Shown piece by piece: positions 62,536 through 64,000 of a stretch of DNA of 64,000 nt. Under the pieces are notes generated by a model. The model did not search any database and had not been told where the DNA came from. It saw only the letters and a program-made list of their open reading frames with translations. The stretch is from JABMNT01 sp048262655 (GTDB taxonomy: Bacteria; Pseudomonadota; Alphaproteobacteria; Rhodospirillales; Casp-alpha2). How positions within the stretch are numbered: position 1 is the first letter of the stretch; each line of letters begins with the position of its first letter. Location: assembly GCA_048262655.1 (NCBI GenBank), contig JBLXEY010000001.1:744001-808000 (forward strand), in the 5' to 3' direction. A program made the position numbers and the translations under genes.

Positions 62536-63354
62536 TTGAAAAAACTCATTGTCACAGCTGATGATTTCGGAATTTCGAAAGAAGTCAATGAGGCCGTTGA
62601 AACTGCGCACAAGACCGGCATTTTAACTGCCACGTCACTGATGGTCGGTGAACCCTATGCCGACGATGCTGTCGAGCGTGCCCGTACAATGCCGAAGCTG
62701 GGTGTTGGCTTACATGTTGCCTTGTCGCGGGCAAATCCCGTATCGCGGCCTGAGCTTATCCCTGATTTGATTGACGGGGCGGGATTGTTTAAAGCCGATC
62801 TTGTCGGGAGCGGTTTTCGGTTCTTTTTCCTACCCCATGTCAGACGACAATTGGCACTCGAGATCGAATCCCAGTTCAAGGCCTTTGCTCATACGGACCT
62901 GGAACTTGATCATGTCAACGCCCACAACCACCTGCATCTGCATCCGACAGTTTTGTCGCTTATCTTGCAGATCGGAAAACGCTACGGCATGAAGGCGATA
63001 CGGCTCCCTTTTGATCCGAACACTCGGGGGCTTGGCGCGTTCTTTTTGACACCTTGGTTAAAGCTCATGAAAACCCGTCTGCGACGTTCCGGTGTCCGCC
63101 ATAACGACGTCTTACTGGGGTTAGGCGAGACCGGGAGCTTGGATACCAAAGTCTTGATTTCCCTGATCGAAGGTTTATCAGAACAAACGGCTGAACTCAT
63201 GTGTCATCCGGCCACGGGGCCTTGGGCAGATATGGACCCGATGGCGAGAGGGTTCCGGCACGATTTGGAATTTGCAGCATTGATCGATGAGGCGTCAACC
63301 GCTGCTATCACGAAACACGGCGTCGAGTTGATCGCCTATAAGGACTTAAAATGA
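62536..63354 (+). CDS. hpnK: Hopanoid deacetylase HpnK
   Basis: 272 residues from the TTG at 62536, a YdjC/ChbG-type deacetylase fold. TADDFGISKEVNEAV with its metal Asp pair, and HVNAHNHLHLHP with metal His residues near 121-131, are intact. HpnK removes the N-acetyl group from the HpnI product, the substrate HpnJ needs. Its stop overlaps the next start as ATGA, linking it to the CDP-alcohol phosphatidyltransferase. Confidence 0.88.
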   Translation: MKKLIVTADDFGISKEVNEAVETAHKTGILTATSLMVGEPYADDAVERARTMPKLGVGLHVALSRANPVSRPELIPDLIDGAGLFKADLVGSGFRFFFLPHVRRQLALEIESQFKAFAHTDLELDHVNAHNHLHLHPTVLSLILQIGKRYGMKAIRLPFDPNTRGLGAFFLTPWLKLMKTRLRRSGVRHNDVLLGLGETGSLDTKVLISLIEGLSEQTAELMCHPATGPWADMDPMARGFRHDLEFAALIDEASTAAITKHGVELIAYKDLK

Positions 63355-64000
63355 GCGACGCGGACCAACCGACACAAACCAAACCTCAGTATGTTCTCGG
63401 CCGATCCTGGACCCATCGATTGGCCTTGATCTTTGTCCGCCCGCTCGCCAACACACCAATCACACCAAACCACCTGACGTTTCTGCGCCTGATTTCAGGT
63501 CTTGCCGCCTGTTATCTGTTTGCCACAGGTGAGCGGGATTTGGTCATCTGGGGCGGTTGGATATGGCTTCTATCTGCCTTTCTCGATCGCGCCGACGGCG
63601 AGTTGGCGCGGGTGAGTGGCAAGTCCAGCCCCTGGGGACACAAGTTCGACATGTTCTGTGATTCTGCCATCACCAGCCTGTTTTTTGTTGGTGCCGGTGT
63701 TGGCCTTAGAAACACGGAACTTGGTGATTGGGCAATCTGGATGGGTATTGCCGGTGGGCTCGGCGTATTGGCCGCTGAATACTTTGCCGAACAAATAGAC
63801 AAACGTACCGATGACCCGGCAGATCGCGCCTATCCGGGTTTCGCCGGATTTGATTTCGATGATGTCCTTTATCTGTTTGCCGCGGTTGCCTGGCTCGATT
63901 GGTTCATGCCGTTTGTCGTTGGTGCCTCCGTCGGCGCACCGGCCTTCGCATTGTTGACCTGGTATAAATGGCGCAAACTACCGCCGCTGAGTGTCACCTA
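63351..64000 (+). CDS. CDP-alcohol phosphatidyltransferase family protein, right edge of window
   Basis: At least 216 residues. The signature DRADGELARV followed by Gly and spaced Asp residues (about residues 87-109, ending in DMFCD) is complete, and several membrane segments surround it. The ATG overlaps the hpnK stop, so it is part of the hopanoid operon, though its role there is unknown. The window ends with TA as the first two bases of the next codon, so the protein may stop exactly here or continue. Confidence 0.82.
   Translation, partial: MSDADQPTQTKPQYVLGRSWTHRLALIFVRPLANTPITPNHLTFLRLISGLAACYLFATGERDLVIWGGWIWLLSAFLDRADGELARVSGKSSPWGHKFDMFCDSAITSLFFVGAGVGLRNTELGDWAIWMGIAGGLGVLAAEYFAEQIDKRTDDPADRAYPGFAGFDFDDVLYLFAAVAWLDWFMPFVVGASVGAPAFALLTWYKWRKLPPLSVT

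Noticed and set aside
1..64000. CRISPR arrays, tRNA or rRNA genes, transposases, phage or integration sites
   Set aside because: No regularly spaced repeats, cloverleaf sequences or transposase/integrase frames were recognised on reading both strands; a dedicated tRNA and repeat search would settle this.

Overview
The window looks like an alphaproteobacterial chromosome of roughly 50% GC. Four things point there: a hopanoid side-chain cluster (hpnL-hpnI-hpnJ-hpnK), ATP-dependent hydantoinase genes (hyuA/hyuB), TRAP and ABC solute importers next to sugar-acid enzymes, and many LysR, GntR, IclR and MarR regulators each sitting beside the genes they probably control. The genus cannot be named from the sequence. 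I saw no tRNA, rRNA, CRISPR array, insertion sequence or phage gene.

Positions 1-13,150 hold ureide and amide catabolism. They contain an N-carbamoyl-D-amino-acid hydrolase (cut by the left edge), an SDR, an NAD-dependent epimerase-type protein, a LysR regulator, a PuuE-type allantoinase/deacetylase homologue, a cytoplasmic-looking BisC/DMSO-reductase-type molybdoenzyme, a DapA-type lyase with a divergent IclR regulator, and hyuB/hyuA. A 41-bp bipartite element occurs twice, before the carbamoylase and before the epimerase.

Positions 13,300-24,400 hold what I read as a D-apionate (branched sugar acid) catabolic island. On the minus strand are an ApnL-like lactonase, a RuBisCO-like protein (OiaT/OiaX type), a DUF1537 kinase (OiaK type) and an ApnO-like oxidoisomerase. 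A GntR/FCD regulator lies between them and a plus-strand ABC sugar importer. Both flanking operons carry almost the same promoter, with a shared 14-bp operator word on the -10 box. A sulfatase with a divergent LysR gene follows.

Positions 27,000-43,700 are mixed. They contain a thioredoxin-like protein, an atypical DapA-family protein, a CMD-family protein, GDP-L-fucose synthesis (gmd-fcl), and a long plus-strand TRAP operon. The operon runs dctP, intraoperonic hairpin, large permease, small permease, two small membrane proteins, enolase-superfamily dehydratase, aldo/keto reductase and cupin, followed by an SDR. After it come MarR-HlyD-LysE and an MFS carrier.

Positions 43,700-52,800 hold a second carbohydrate island. 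It has an amidohydrolase-2 lactonase, a COG4091-type NAD oxidoreductase with a SAF domain, a GntR regulator with two identical palindromic sites, an SDR, two small alpha/beta-barrel proteins, an EamA transporter, MsrA, an aldo/keto reductase, and an isocitrate/isopropylmalate/tartrate-dehydrogenase homologue with its own GntR regulator.

Positions 52,800-64,000 are envelope functions. They hold a LolD/YbbA-type ABC ATPase with a large FtsX-type permease, a CDP-alcohol phosphatidyltransferase, a small lipoprotein next to a Sel1-repeat protein, the hopanoid genes hpnLIJK, and a second CDP-alcohol phosphatidyltransferase running off the right edge.
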